64,000 nt of DNA. Source: Meghimatium bilineatum (Eukaryota > Mollusca > Gastropoda > Stylommatophora > Philomycidae). The notes beneath the pieces are model-generated. The model was not told the DNA's origin and searched no databases. It worked only from the letters and a program-made list of their open reading frames with translations. The stretch lies in NCBI GenBank assembly GCA_034231615.1, contig CM067311.1, positions 13,591,400 to 13,655,399 on the forward strand. The letters run 5' to 3'. The position numbers and the translations under genes were made by a program. Positions 1-14,100 of this stretch are shown one piece after another; positions within the stretch are counted from its first letter, which is position 1; every line of letters starts with the position of its first letter.

Positions 1-190
1 GTCTTACATTGCATTCCCACTGAATCCGTCATCCATCACGTCCATTTTGTGGTACTAAAATATCATTGGATGACCCTGATTGCACATCTTGTCCTATTGT
101 AGCACTCCTCAAGTTTATAACAAACATAAAGCATCTTTAGCTGGCAAGCTCAATAAACAGACATTGATTGTGTCTTCTTCATCGTTCTTC

Positions 191-289
191 GATCAGATAT
201 CTGGTTACAGCGCCAATAGCTTCAATCAGATATCAGGTTACAGCGCCAATAGCTTCGATCAGATATCAGGTTACAGCGCCAATAGCTTC
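191..289. repeat. 33-bp tandem repeat, three units
   Basis: Three units of 33 bp (GATCAGATATCAGGTTACAG then CGCCAATAGCTTC), 94-97% alike. The unit is a multiple of three, so it stays open in frame and inflates a spurious 141-codon reading frame across it. Confidence 0.9.
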
Positions 290-292
290 AAT

Positions 293-2064
293 GAGTTCAG
301 CTTCAGTGATTCACTTCAGGTCATTCATGGGGCCCCCTCAGGTCTGGAAGTAGTGCCGTCTCAGTGGGCCATATTTTCTCCCTCTCATCTTAGTAGAGTT
401 GACAGGCATGAAGAATGTGTTCTGCAGTCTCTGGGCTCAGTCCACAGTTGTAGAGGTCTGTCTCGCCAATCTTTAACTTTTGGAACACGTGACTTCTCAG
501 TCTGATGTGGCCAGTTCGTAGACTGAAGATGATGGTGTGCTCCTTGCATGACATTTAATAGTATGGGTCATTTGGTTCTGCAGTTGGATGCATCTGCTTC
601 CACTTTTTCTTATATTCTGTTTTTAATATAATCTTACATTCATAGTATGTTTCTTTCTATTTGTTCTAGTGATCCCCTGTTCCTTGCCAGGAGATTATTG
701 ATTGTTAGCCATTTTGTTTTGTTGGTGAATTGACAACATGAAAGATGCACACATGGTGTGTGCTCATAACATTAAAAAGATGGACTGTGGACGAAAGATG
801 CACAAACAGTGTTTGCACATGACATTTAAAATTGTGACTGTGGTCACTGATTCCCATACAGTATCAATTTTTGTTAGGGTATACACACAAATAACAACAT
901 TAAAGATCATTATACGGGATTCACATCAAAACTCAGATCATTTCAATTCTGTGTACTACTTCCTGCTGGAACTCTAGTCTTGCTATAAGAAAGATCCAGT
1001 GGGAGTTTGAGAACGGAAAAATGTTCACGTTAAGTTAAATGGTCATCGTCCCACGGATGAACAACAGTGCATTTTGTAAAATAGCAGAACAACCTATCAT
1101 ATATTATCATGTATAAGCTGAAAAATTTTTGAACTTTTTCACAAGTGAAGTATGAAATATAGGGGAGATTATATGTAATTTCCAAAAAGTTAAACACGTG
1201 CAAAACAATATGTGAACATGACAAAAATAGACTTATTGGTGCATTTCAGCAGTTCCTGTATTAAAAACAATTTTACACAAGTCACTCAAATCAGAAGAAA
1301 CTAGAATTAGTGTCTGAGTAACACCTTTCACTGAATTTATTCTCTGTCATTTGAATACCTGAGTTGCGTACCATCATCTTCTTCTTCACCGCTAACATCG
1401 TCATAGCCATGATTGCATACTCCTCACTTCTGTCCATCACATTACTCATCAAGACATTTTGAAAGATAGGATGATCATTTATCATGGAACAGCTTCTTTC
1501 ATCGTCTTCGTGATCATGAGAATATCATGACTTTTTATGAATGATGTATAAATGGTTTATAAATATGACTTTTTATGAAAGATTTATAAATGATTTTCCT
1601 CATTATTTTTTATGTCAATTAGAGCAACATACAAATTTATCTCACTGCACTATTTTTTTCAAACTAAAGAAAAATAACACCAACTAAAAAACAAGAGAGA
1701 AAACTTACAATCTGTGAAATGAGTGTCTAAGAAAACCAGCAAACAGAGCAAGAACAGTTCATGTGAGAATTGAGATTACAAGAACTGTTGGAACATATAC
1801 TAGCGACATGGTCACAGATGTCCAGTTGAAGTCAGATTTGTCACGCTAATGATGCAAATAAATGGCAATACAACATATTTCCATTCTACTACTGCATTCT
1901 ACATATTTCCATTCAGGACTACAGCCTGTTGGAAATATTGTAGGATCATTGTTCTGCTATAAGAGAGAACCAACCTAGGCGTTTTAGAATAAACAGGAAA
2001 AAAAATTTAAATACTGCTATGTTGTCTAAAGATCACCAAAAACAATTGTGAAAGAACAACTTAC
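293..2064. other. INCENP intron DNA (last visible intron), no gene seen
   Basis: AT-rich sequence with short unsupported reading frames. SINE-A fragments are recognisable at about 962-1016 and 1905-1975, plus strand. I looked here for the INCENP IN-box on the minus strand and did not find it. Confidence 0.55.
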
Positions 2065-2140
2065 CTGATCTATTAATTTCTTAAGTCGTTCATCTTCGTC
2101 CTCCTTTTTTCGTGCATCTACCTCCAATTGTTTTTTTAAC
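2065..2140 (-). CDS. INCENP: INCENP exon 9: helix continues; last exon seen
   Basis: The exon is 76 nt with acceptor TTGTCTCTACATTAG and donor GTAAGTTG. It encodes KLKKQLEVDARKKEDEDERL then KKLIDQ, against [20 protein letters not shown] in human INCENP. It ends in phase 0. No later exon with the IN-box (TWA motif and Ser-Ser-containing tail) is present between 1 and 2064, so the remaining exons are off the left edge. Confidence 0.85.
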
Positions 2141-5100
2141 CTAATGTAGAGACAAAAGGGGAACAAAATGTTGACTTGCACATGCAAGACTGCAACACAG
2201 AGATATGAGTGTAGGTGGTATGTTTCATTGAAGGCATGGTTGTGTTAGGGGGATTTATGGTTGCATGTTTAGTCCCTGAAGGGAGACATTCCAGTGTGAG
2301 GGTATTTCAGGAACGTGACATCCTGCCATGTACTTAGCATATAATTGTGGGTCAACTAGTTCATCATTCTTCTGTAAGATTTGCTGACTCATGTGCAGTG
2401 ATGGTACATCTGGGACTCTCCACCACCAGCCACCAGAAGACCAAATGTGCAATGTCTGCTGATATGAATCTCTCCATAACTCATGGGGATTATTCTATTT
2501 TTAATTATAGCATATTATATTATTCTATTCAGGAATTAGCCATAAGCTCAGCATATTTTGGCTATAATAATTTTCTTGGCAATATAAATATGTCCAGTAG
2601 TTTGAATGGTCTAGATGCATAATTCACATCTTAAACTTCCAAAACTTTTAGTTTTCTACACGATCTCAATAAACCAGAAGGAGGTGTGCCCTTCTGTCAT
2701 ACCCACTGACCATTCAACTGCAATTAGAGCAATTCAAGAGAGATAAGAGAGGCCTTTAAATTGTAATTGGTGGATTATGGGGACACAAGCAAGAAATTCT
2801 TTGCACCAGATCCCAATCTCCCAAGCATGGACACAGGTAATTAAATCAGCCACTGGGTAATAAATATGTGGGTCTATAACACCCTCTATAGATCAACTAT
2901 GAGAACAATAAAGGGATTGTCCTCATGGGAGAAATAATTGTTTGGTCCAAACTGAACTCAAAGTCCACTTTTATATCTAGAAGTTTCAGGTGTGAATCCC
3001 GAGTGGCGGGTTTCAAACTCGGTACCACAGATGCACTATGTACTATACTATGATGCCAGAACCAGATTATTTGATAGAAGACAAAAAGTAAGAAATTTAG
3101 ACAAAACGTGCACGTAACCCTGAGTGAGGACAATAGGACATGAAACATTTATAACAGCAAAAATGAATGTTTGAGGGATTTTCACTGCAAGAAATTTTTC
3201 ATTATATATTCATATCATTTACTACAAGTATAACTGCTACAGAGGGATATCTAAGCCACACAAGGAAAAGTTTTAACAAAATAGAACAACGATTACAATT
3301 ATACATTGAGCCACAACTTAACAACACTCAAATGGGCTTCCGTAAGAAAAAATAACTAACAGAAAGAGCCATAAAACATCAAGTAATTATACATCACATT
3401 TGTCTACCAAGAAAAGGCCTTCGAAAGAGTAGACAGATAACAACTATGTGAAACACTATCAATACACAGAGTACCAGAACATTTAATCAACATATGCAAG
3501 GGCATTTATACTAATATAGGCAATATGCTGTAAGAACAAACACAGGAATGTCCAGTAAGTATCAAATCAGGAGTTCATCAGGTGTGTGTCCTATCTCCCA
3601 TACTTTTTATAACATATATTGACCACATCTTTAAAATAACAAGTACCAATGAAGAAAATAACATGAACAACAAGTTGAACAAACTACTCTTTGCAGATGA
3701 CCAAGTACTGATAGCAACATCTATCAGAAGAACAATTGCAATAACATATGAACAGACTCCACACAACATGATGTCAAAAATTCTACATGAAGATTACCGT
3801 TAATTTCCGAATATAAACCCATCCGATTGTAGGCCGACAACCTAACTATCCCTTCCCAAAAGTGGAGAAAGTCGAAAGTCCGACTATAGACCGACATCCC
3901 CAACTTAACAAAGCCGGCAATAATGAACTTCAACATCATAAGAAAGAACCGACATGCTAAATGGAAATTAACACAAACTTTTGCAACTCTAAGAAAATAG
4001 CATTCCTTTCATTTGCTTCACTCACATAACTTGAATGAATCAAGGAATGAAACCCCGGTGGCTACTGTATTCTGGATCAATATATCCGAAAATAATGAAT
4101 ACCCGGTAGGCTGACTTCCCTATCCATGACTATAGATGGTTTATGAGGTGGCGAGACTTTGGGGAACAAAGTTTTTCCTGAATGAATTGTCTGTGTTGGG
4201 TGTCTGGGCCTTATGACGCGGAACAGCGCTAGTGAATAGTAATTACTATGTAACTATTATGTCACCAGCTGGCTTCTGACAGTGACATTTAAGTGGGAAA
4301 CGTTTAAGTGGGAAACGATGAAAGGATGAAAGGCAAGACAGCAAGATCACGTTTGTTTTTATAAGATACAGAAGAGTTTGAACTTTGTAACTGGTTATGT
4401 TTACAGTGTGGGGAGAATACGGTAATAAAATAAACATAACAGAGGATTGTGAAATTGATCTCATCTTCCACTAAATGTACAGTGGTTGGGGGAGGGAATC
4501 AATTACGGCGCAATTTTACTACAAAATGCCTATGATGTGTTGTGATTTGGAACTGCGGCCTCAGTGGGCTGGACTAATTAACAGAATATAAGGCTGACTT
4601 AGCTAGCCAAGAATACTGCACAAGTAGTTTAGCTTCAGTTCATACATTTTTATTGTTATTGTGATTTTATTCCCGTAAGTGTAAGCGGGACAGGAAGATG
4701 AATGGCCAGACAAAAACATGCCAGATCACGTTTGTTTTTAAAAGATACAGGAGAGTTTGAACTTTGTCTGACCTGTATGTTTACCTTATACGGTAATATA
4801 AACTGAGGCACAGCTCAGACAGTTTCACTATTGATTTCTCTCCCATTCCCATCCCTCCAACACTGCTTAAGCGGCAAAGTTTTGGATGTCAAAAATGTGA
4901 GTGTTTGTGCAAGACTGTAGTATGAAGAGTAAGACCTCTGTACAGAATTAATTAGGACTTCATTCTATGTTTCTGATTATTGTCTTGGTCAATATTTATA
5001 TACTTGGAGTCCCATGTTAAAAAATGGCAAGACCGACCAGCGACATGCACGGAAATACTCAAAATCTGCCTTTGAGGTGTTGTTTTAAATTTTCTGTACA

Positions 5101-8100
5101 CAGGTCTTATAGCCTAGTAGACGGTCAGTAACTGTTGTAACATTTGCTTTACCGCAACAAGAAAGTGTGTGACAGTGTTTAGATTACTGGTAGTGTTTCC
5201 CTACACAAACAAGACTAGGCTACCCATCAGCTTAGGCTATGGTATTTCATTTGTTTTTTTCCACAGACCATTACCGTATATTGGTCAATAAATAACATCA
5301 GATACTGGTATACTTTTCTGACCAATTTCGATGATCAATTGAAACCTTTATGATAGAAATATATGTACTATAAACGGTAAATAAAACCGGTAATACCCAT
5401 TGCTAAAAATAGCATTTCCGGGAAATTTTGCTAAAAAAATGGCGGCGTGTTGGAAATAACGATATAGACCTAGTGAGTGAGTTTTTATCAAGAAATATAG
5501 GAGATTTTGAAGGAAATATTGTATGATATATAGAAATTAATGTAATTAGAGGCCTAGCATTATGGTAAGTACGCTCTAGATTGCTGGTGAGCCCTAGTCA
5601 TTTTATCCTGGCTTAATATATCGGGACATGTGACTGTAATTTTTTTTAAAATGTTTTTCTCCATTTTTACTGTGATTTGGACATAATTTTTTTTTTAAAT
5701 TTGATGTTACTCGATTATAAGACGAAGAGTATGAAGACATCTCTGTTTATTGTCCAAAAATTCTCGGGTTATACACGAAAATTAACGGTAATATTGAAAA
5801 GACCAAAATAATGGCAATAGCAAAGAAAGTAATAAATATCACTATCTCCATCGATAATCAACACCTTAACTCTTGACAGACATGACAATTTGGTCATTTT
5901 AAAAATAATTCTGGGGTCATTTTAGTAATTTAAAAAAAATATTAAAAATGTAAATTAAATGATTCAGTAATGTATCATACATCTATTTGTTCAAAATACA
6001 ATTCTCAATTTATCACAAATTCTCTTTGTATCACATCACAAATATGATCTTTCAATGAAGGGTTGGTCCATATTTTAAAATTAAATGTGTAATTTTTAAT
6101 ACAAAATTTTGCATAAATTATATAAATCGCACAATGATAAAGAAAAAAGACTCATATGAAATGGAAATCATATAGACTTTATTTTTTATTCCCCCTAATG
6201 CAAAGCCTAGCAGAAAATGACACCAATAGAACAAGAAATGTAAGTACAACACACATAAATAATTATATGTGAGATGGGATTTTTAAATAGATTTTTTTGT
6301 TATTTATTCATTCATTTTGAAAACAGTAGGAGCCTACATAGACCTAATATTATTTAAGGATCAATTAAAACACCGGGGAGTATATTTCTATTATTTTTAG
6401 TTATGTTATTGTGTTTTTATTTTATTTCAACTCTGATGAATGAAATAAATTAGGAGTTCAGTATACATAATGGTTTCATTTTTTTTATCTCTGTGATACT
6501 CTGAAAAGGTAGTTTCTCTTATTGAAACATAATTATGTATCACAGAAGTATAATGTATAATCCTTTACATCTAACTCAACTCCTGCTTTCAATTGTTTAT
6601 TTTTATAACAACAAAGTTTTTAATTTTTCTGTGCGCTTGTAAATTCTGGGCCCATTGCATGATGCGAGAAAGTAGCCGGCTCTCCTGCGACTGGAACATC
6701 ATCGTATATTCCCTAACTAATTCTTCTGTAAAATTTAAATGATTATATCCATTTGCTGCTTTTAAAGTCTCTACATCAGGATGTTTTCTTCAATAATCTT
6801 GGAACAATGTACAGGTATTTACCATAAGCATACCAATGACATGAAAAATCCCAGCATATAGATAGATAGATAGATTGCATGGTGGTGGCCTAGTAGACCA
6901 GACTGTCCACATAAAGAAATAGTGGAGAATATCACAGAACTGGTGGCCTTAAAAACAGGCTGCAACATTACAGCCTGACTAAGAGCAGAGGAAATGCAAT
7001 GTATAAGGCCAAAACATCTGTGACACAATGTAATAAACATCATCGAGGAGACACAAAGACATTACATTATCAAAAACAAGGTATGAGTAACTCACTTCTG
7101 CTTCATCTTCTCTTTTTCTTCTGCACATTTCTCCTCCATAAACTTTTCCTTCTGCACATCTTTAGCTTCCTGTCTTTTGTTTATTTTCTCAATTTGTTCT
7201 CGTTCTCTATGTAGTCTCATTTTTCGTGCCTCTGCAACCCTCAGCTCCTTCTCTTCTCTTAGTCTAAATATGCACAAATATAAAACAGAAACAGTTTTCC
7301 AAATCCTCCAAATATTAAACTGTCATAATAAGGAACTGACCATAAATCACAATTTTTTGGCCAATTAAAATGCATAATTATTATGTCAAAAAAGTGAAAT
7401 CATCCCTCTCATATTTAAAAAATAATAATTTTTTTTAATTTTCAGAAAAACGCTAAAAACACTACTGGAGTTATTTCTTGTGTTTTACAAAAATGTTTTA
7501 AATTCAAACAATTTATTGGTGTATAAAAACATTATTGTTGACTTCATCTTTTGTTAGTGGGTCGGCCTGTCTATGGAAAATCTGAAGATCAAATAATCAA
7601 CATCTGAGTGTGACCGAGTCTGCACACTCTTAGATGGCAGCTGAAACAAGAAAGTGCAATGTATACAATGGGAATGTCCTGTGTGCCATGATGCTTATTT
7701 CTAATCAAGAATCAAGTCTGGAGAACATTACGCATCCTGTCATGCTATACAATTTTGGTGCATTGACTGCGCCTTTTGAACTGAAGCATGATTTTACCAT
7801 GTGAATGATGTAGTTGAAATTTCCTCAAACCACATGTATGTGTGGTTGCAATTTCCCCAAACCACACCCACATGTGCATGATTTTGAAATTTCCTCAAAC
7901 CACATCCACATATGCATGATGTGGTTGAAATTTCCTCAAACCACATCCAGATGTTGCTGTTTTTTTTTTACAATCATTGTCGGCTTTGTTGTAAAGACCT
8001 TACAAATCTGAACATGCTGGTGGTTCAAATGCCAACCTTTCGTACTGTTGATACGTCTGACATAGGGTGATGAAGATTGGACAGTTTAATTAAAACATGT

Positions 8101-11100
8101 CTTATATATTACCAGCAGCCATTTCCACAACTTCAAAATTGGTGGGAGAAATCCATTTTGTTTATATTCGTTATGGTTTTTTTGTTCTTAACTGTTTTTG
8201 TTGTCTTGATAAAAGTCCCAATTGGACAGACACGTTGACAATTGTATTTGTTCTTTTTTTATTGTTATTTTCTATATATTTTATTATTTTATATTGATAG
8301 TTTTCTAGTAACCTATTTACTTTATTTGCATTTACCTAGTATAACAAAGCTACAATTGAAACAAATATGATAGCACTCACTTTTTTTGTTCTTCAATTTT
8401 GTATTTCCTCAATTCTGCTGTTTTTTTCAACTGATCCTTCTCACGATTTTCTTTTTCCATCAATTTAAGCATTTTCTGTTCATGAATGTTCTGAAAATGT
8501 AACAAAACCTAGCAATAATAGAATATGTTTATAGAATGAAATTTATAAACTTCATGAGATATCAAAATGAACCAAGTTGTATGATTAATTAAAAATTATA
8601 GGGCTAAAAAAGTGCAGAGGATTAATTTATTGTGCTCGAGTTTTTTTTAATATATACTCATATGTTCTCAAAAAAGCATTATGTCAGCTTCACTCATAAT
8701 ACATAACTCTGTAGCGATATGTCTAAAAATCTCAGAAATATGCACCTGTAAACCAGATAACACAAACTGGGATTGAAATAGCAACCTTTTTCAGAACAAG
8801 GCAAAGGCCAGGTATAAAAAATATTATAAGACAAGAAACCAGTTCAAATTCTATAAATGGTAAAGCAAAATAAATTAAACAGGTCACTAGAAAAACTTAC
8901 TGTAACTGAATAAAAATAAATTTAAAAGTATATCTTCTTCTTCTTCAGCATTCATTCTCAAACTCCCGCTGGATCTCTGTCCTAATAGATTTCCAGCAGG
9001 ATGTAGTCCAGAGAATGAAAATGCTCTGTGTCGCCGTTTTATTTGCACCAATGGTCCGATACATCCGTTTTTGGCGGAAAAAGTATATAAAAACATACAC
9101 TAAAACTAAACAGGACAATGAACATGTATCGGTTTGTTTGCTTTACCATTTGTTCGTTCGGTTACTGTGGCATCCTCCACTTTGTCGGACACCCTCCGAC
9201 CATTTGGTTATTTATATTCAAATTCTATACACTCATAACTATATAAGGCAATACAAGGAGAAGATGTTGTGACCCGGAAGACATGTTGTTGCAGCTCAGT
9301 ACCAGGCCACGGCCCAGTATTGAAAAACAAAGCATTATGGGAAATTGTATTTCACGTTTAAGTAGTAACTCCAATGTCAGATGTCAGACTACTGTCGCAA
9401 ATCTACTTTTTCTTTTATCAGTTTACTATGTTCAGAAGTCTAAACGAGAAGTTTCACGCCTCCATGAATTCAGTCATCAGCAGGAGGTCATTGTCACAAA
9501 TAAAATGGTGACACTGCACACTTCCATTATCTGGACAACATCCTGCAGGCAATCTAGTAGGACCATTGTCCTGCAATAAGAGAGATCAGGTGTGAGAGAT
9601 CGAACAGCCACAAGAATATATGTTAATAAGATTTCCAGTAATAGTGAAATGACATGACTTTAGCTGCACTCAAATCATGACTTGTTCTTGCAAGTTGGGA
9701 CTAATAGGCTGTCTCACAGGCCCGCTGCCATGGAAGATGACATGATTAATATAGTCATGTGCAAATAACAGACCACAGGAAAAATCCTTCATAGCTGGAA
9801 AGTGATGTTCGTGTCATTACAACCATTGCAAATATAGAAACCCGTACACATGTGTAGTGCTGGAAAGAATTTATGAATATGCACTCCTAGAATCCTAATA
9901 GGTGCACAAGCCCTTTCAGCTCACTAAAAAAGTGTTAGAGCAATGAGCAGTATCTTTACGTTGCCTTTCTTCACCCAATACAACAGACAAAGCTTTGCTT
10001 TATAATATGTTCAAAGACCAGAACATTTGACCAAAACAATTGGATTATATTATATTCTAAAAATATATTCATTAGATTTATTTTCTCATATAACGACTTA
10101 TCATTAATCAAAATTTCTTTTCTCATATCATATAACTACTTATCATTAACCATAAATTCTTTTCTCATATCATATAACTACTTATCATTAACCATAAATT
10201 CTTTTCTCATATCATATAACAACTTATCATTAACCATAAATTCTTTTCTCATATCATATAACAACTTATTATTAACCATAAATTCTTTTCTCATATCATA
10301 TAACTACTTATCATTAATCATCATAACCATTGATAAGTTGCTTCAGAAAATATAACTGGAGAAGGACTTGTTACAGTTACAGAAAAAGACACAATGATGT
10401 TACATAAAGTTGAGGACCTATTAAATATGACGGAGAGAGCTGGGCTAATTACAGAGTGTCAATGTGGGCAATGTTATGTTATGTTCCTCCAGGGCCATAG
10501 GCGGCGCATAGGGCAGAAACCATAGCTTTCCATTTCTGTCTTTGTGTTGCCAGGTCTTTCAATTGTTGCGTGTTGTTTAGGTTCATTGACATGCCTTCTC
10601 TATTAATGGTTCTTCGTAGTGTTCGTTTGACAACAGTCGACATAATAGTAACTATGGTTCTGGTTCATAAACAGTGGTAGGTTTTATGTTGGCAGTAGTT
10701 TACACAACCGAACAACCGAGTAATCCAAGACCGAAAGAAAAACATTCCTCCATCTTGAAACACACCGGAAACACATTGTGGGCAATAGTCACCACTTATT
10801 ACAAGTACCTAGACCAGGGTTCTCAACCTTTTCAGATAGCGAGCACTGCTCACATGTAATCCATAATCCTTAGTGCTCATGGCACCTTTGCAAGGACATG
10901 TTCTTGCGAGAGCACCAGGTTGAGCATGCGTGATCGAAACCAATGAATTGTGTGTGTCATGTGACCTATTCTTTACAGAATGTTGTCTTCCCAATGAACT
11001 CTCTGAACCCCTCTCTGTCTTCGGCAATGCGGCTTGTATTTTCCAACGATGTATTCATGTTATCTTTAATGTTGTCAATCCATCATCTTCTTGGTCTGCC

Positions 11101-14100
11101 ATTTCTCCTCTACCCATGTACTCTGAACTAATTAATTAAAACAGTGAAATTAGCTCACTTCGCATGCCTATCTTTTACACCGCTCAAATATAATCACACT
11201 ACTTGGAAGGCTTCACCATTGTTGCCAGGCTAAAAAAAAAAAAGCAAAAACTAGTGATACGCCTGCCATGGATGTCATAAAAAGTGACTGAGGTTTTGAG
11301 GGTGGAGTTGACTGTCCCGTTCCATAGAGGATCTACGTGACCTAGAACTAGTTCTGAAGTTGGATGTGTCATGCCGAAGGAGTAAATATCACGGCCAAGC
11401 TATAAACTATTACACAACACATTATCTGGACTATATCCTTTAATATTCAGGAGTTTGAGAACTCACAAAGATGAAAATAACTTTTAATTTATCCCTTTAT
11501 TTTAACTTCATTCTTCTCACACACAAACACATGCACAAAAATTGCCACAAAACTAAAAGTGAATCATTTCATATTGTTTCCATGTCAAACAAGTCACCAT
11601 AAAAATTACTTACTTGATTTGGAGACATCATTGTGTCCATTTTTTCACAACTGCCAACAGTACCTTCAACAGTCAAATACAAACATTAAGCTATAGTTTT
11701 TTTAATAGACTATGACATATATTCTACTATCTATCTATCCTAATCTATCTATCCAGCTATCTATCTATCCATCCATCCATCTATCTATCTATCATCTTTT
11801 CTCTGCTTTTGGAGTTAGGCATCGCATGATTGAATGACGATCGGTAAGTAAAGTCACGTGATCAGCTTATAACAAATCGGTTAATAATCAAAGATATATG
11901 GTAGATGAAAAAGTTCTCAGACCCCCTGATCTATAGTTATCTTTTTACTCCCCATCTGAGTAGGATGCTCTACTCAAAGCACACACTTGAGTAGGATGCT
12001 CTACTCAAAGCACACACTTGAGTAGGATGCTCTTCTCAAAGCACACACTTGAGTAGGATGCTCTTCTCAAAGCACTGCACACAATTGTGTAGGATGCTCT
12101 TCTCAAAGCACACACTTGAGTAGGATGCTCTTCTCAAAGCACACACTTGAGTAGGATGCTCTTCTCAAAGCACTGCACACACTTGTGTAGGATGCTCTTC
12201 TCAAAGCACTGCACACATTTGTGTAGGATGCTCTTCTCAAAGCACTGCACACACTTGAGTAGGATGCTCTTCTCAAAGCACTGCATACACTTGAGTAGGA
12301 TGCTCTTCTCAAAGCACTGCATACACTTTGTGTAGATTTACTATGGTAGAGATCTGTGTACATAAGGACTTCTTCAGTATGCTAATACTTCATTGTTCAT
12401 TCTCTCAAACTCCCACTGGATCTCTCTTGTAGCAGGACAGTGGTACTACTAGAGTTTCAGCTGGATCCAGAGCCAGGAAATTTGATATGTTGTCAATGTT
12501 TCATTTGCACCAGTGACCCAACACATCTATCTTTGGCGGTGTATGCGAATGCAACAATCTACAAATACTACTAGACTATACTGTAATCCTGTAACCTGTC
12601 ACTGTTTTGGAGTACCATATTTAATGCTTCAGCACACAGGTCCTCCCGCAATTTCTATCTCCAACAATGTGGATGAGTGAGGAAAAATCTTGTCCTGTCC
12701 AGGTCTTGATGTTGTATGTCCATGCTTTTATTTGACCTTTTCTTCTTCTTCCACCTTCGATGCTTCCCTGCAGTATTGTTTTTGGCAAGGATAATGTTGG
12801 CTTACTGTTATCGTTTCATTATTGAAAGCAATAGTTCTTGTGGGCCAGTTTACACATTTCTCTTATGCTCTCTATAGGAGATTTGCATAGATACATTCAT
12901 ATAATTTGTCTATAAAATTTGTATTTCAATCCACATATACAAAAACATAAATTAAAGGAAAACTTAATCATATAGATGTCAATCTGGGGTAAATATGGCC
13001 ACAAAGTCATTTCAAAGGTACAACCGCTTTGATAGCACAGGAATCTTTAAAAAGTTATGATTGTCAATCATAATTTTTCCCAGGACATAATTCTATATGA
13101 CAGTTCAAGTGTTAAAATAATGACCTATAACTTACCTTTACTTTTTATTGGTGATGTTGTGCCAGATTTTGTGCTCTATATTAAAATAAAAACATATATT
13201 TTATATCATTGTTTCCATTAAAACTATTCTTTGTTAATATTAATGGAGTTCAGGGTCTACCTGGCATGGTGGTTAAGCAGTATGCTTTGTACTCAAGAGA
13301 TTGTGGGTTCAAATCCCACTCGCATTCTCTTATATAAAAAGTGGATTTTTTTCTGAGTTCCCTGGGGGATTATCGTTTGTAGTTATGTGCTATGAGTGGT
13401 ACTCGTGGCAGGCGGCATGCTGTTTCACTGAGAGGGGTGAGTATATGAGTTAATCCAGGTACAATGAAGTCAATCCTCTGCATTGTAAATGGAGTAGCAT
13501 TGTAAATGCTACTTTCAACCTCCAGGGTTTACAAGTATCTACTGTCATTTATATCTACCTATATATCTTCCTTCATTAGACAAAGGCGTTGGACTTATAT
13601 CTGCCATGTTCTCAGAATGAACAGCCTAAGAATTCCCCAGCAGTCACTATATTGGGTACCACCCAGAGTAAGAAGATGAGGGAGACCTAGAGAAACTCTA
13701 CGAAGAACCAATAATAGAGAAGGCATGTCAATGAACCTAAACAACATGGAAGAATTGAAAGACCTGGCAACACAAAGACAGAAATGGAAAGCTATGGTTT
13801 CTACTGTATGCGCCGTCTATGGCCCTGGAGGAACATAACATAACTGTCATTTGACATGCATATTTTGTGGCAATGAGAAAAGAAACAGGCTTTCATTCAA
13901 AGCATCTATAATGAGGGACTTTAAAATGGATGCGAGAATCGTACTTAGTAAGTTGCTTAGTAAGCAATTGCTGCACGAGGACACTGACAATGCTTATATA
14001 ATGCATATACACAGATCAAGACTTGTATAGGTTAATCACATTATAAAATGTAAGTCACACATATCCTGTATAAGACATTAGTATTCATCTATTGTTAAAT

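Noticed and set aside
80-505. 141-codon plus-strand frame
   Set aside because: It is held open by the 33-bp tandem repeat and has no splice or family support. It lies inside an INCENP intron on the other strand.
1291-1485. Next INCENP exon on the minus strand
   Set aside because: A short frame with VKKKMMVRN is basic, but it has no suitable acceptor/donor pair and no IN-box or helix similarity.
3797-5788. piggyBac-type element, because TTAA occurs in the terminal repeat
   Set aside because: The empty sites show that only TA is duplicated; TTAA lies inside the element's ends.
12103-12363. 86-codon serine/cysteine repeat protein
   Set aside because: Product of the minisatellite read in frame; frames on both strands are open for the same reason.
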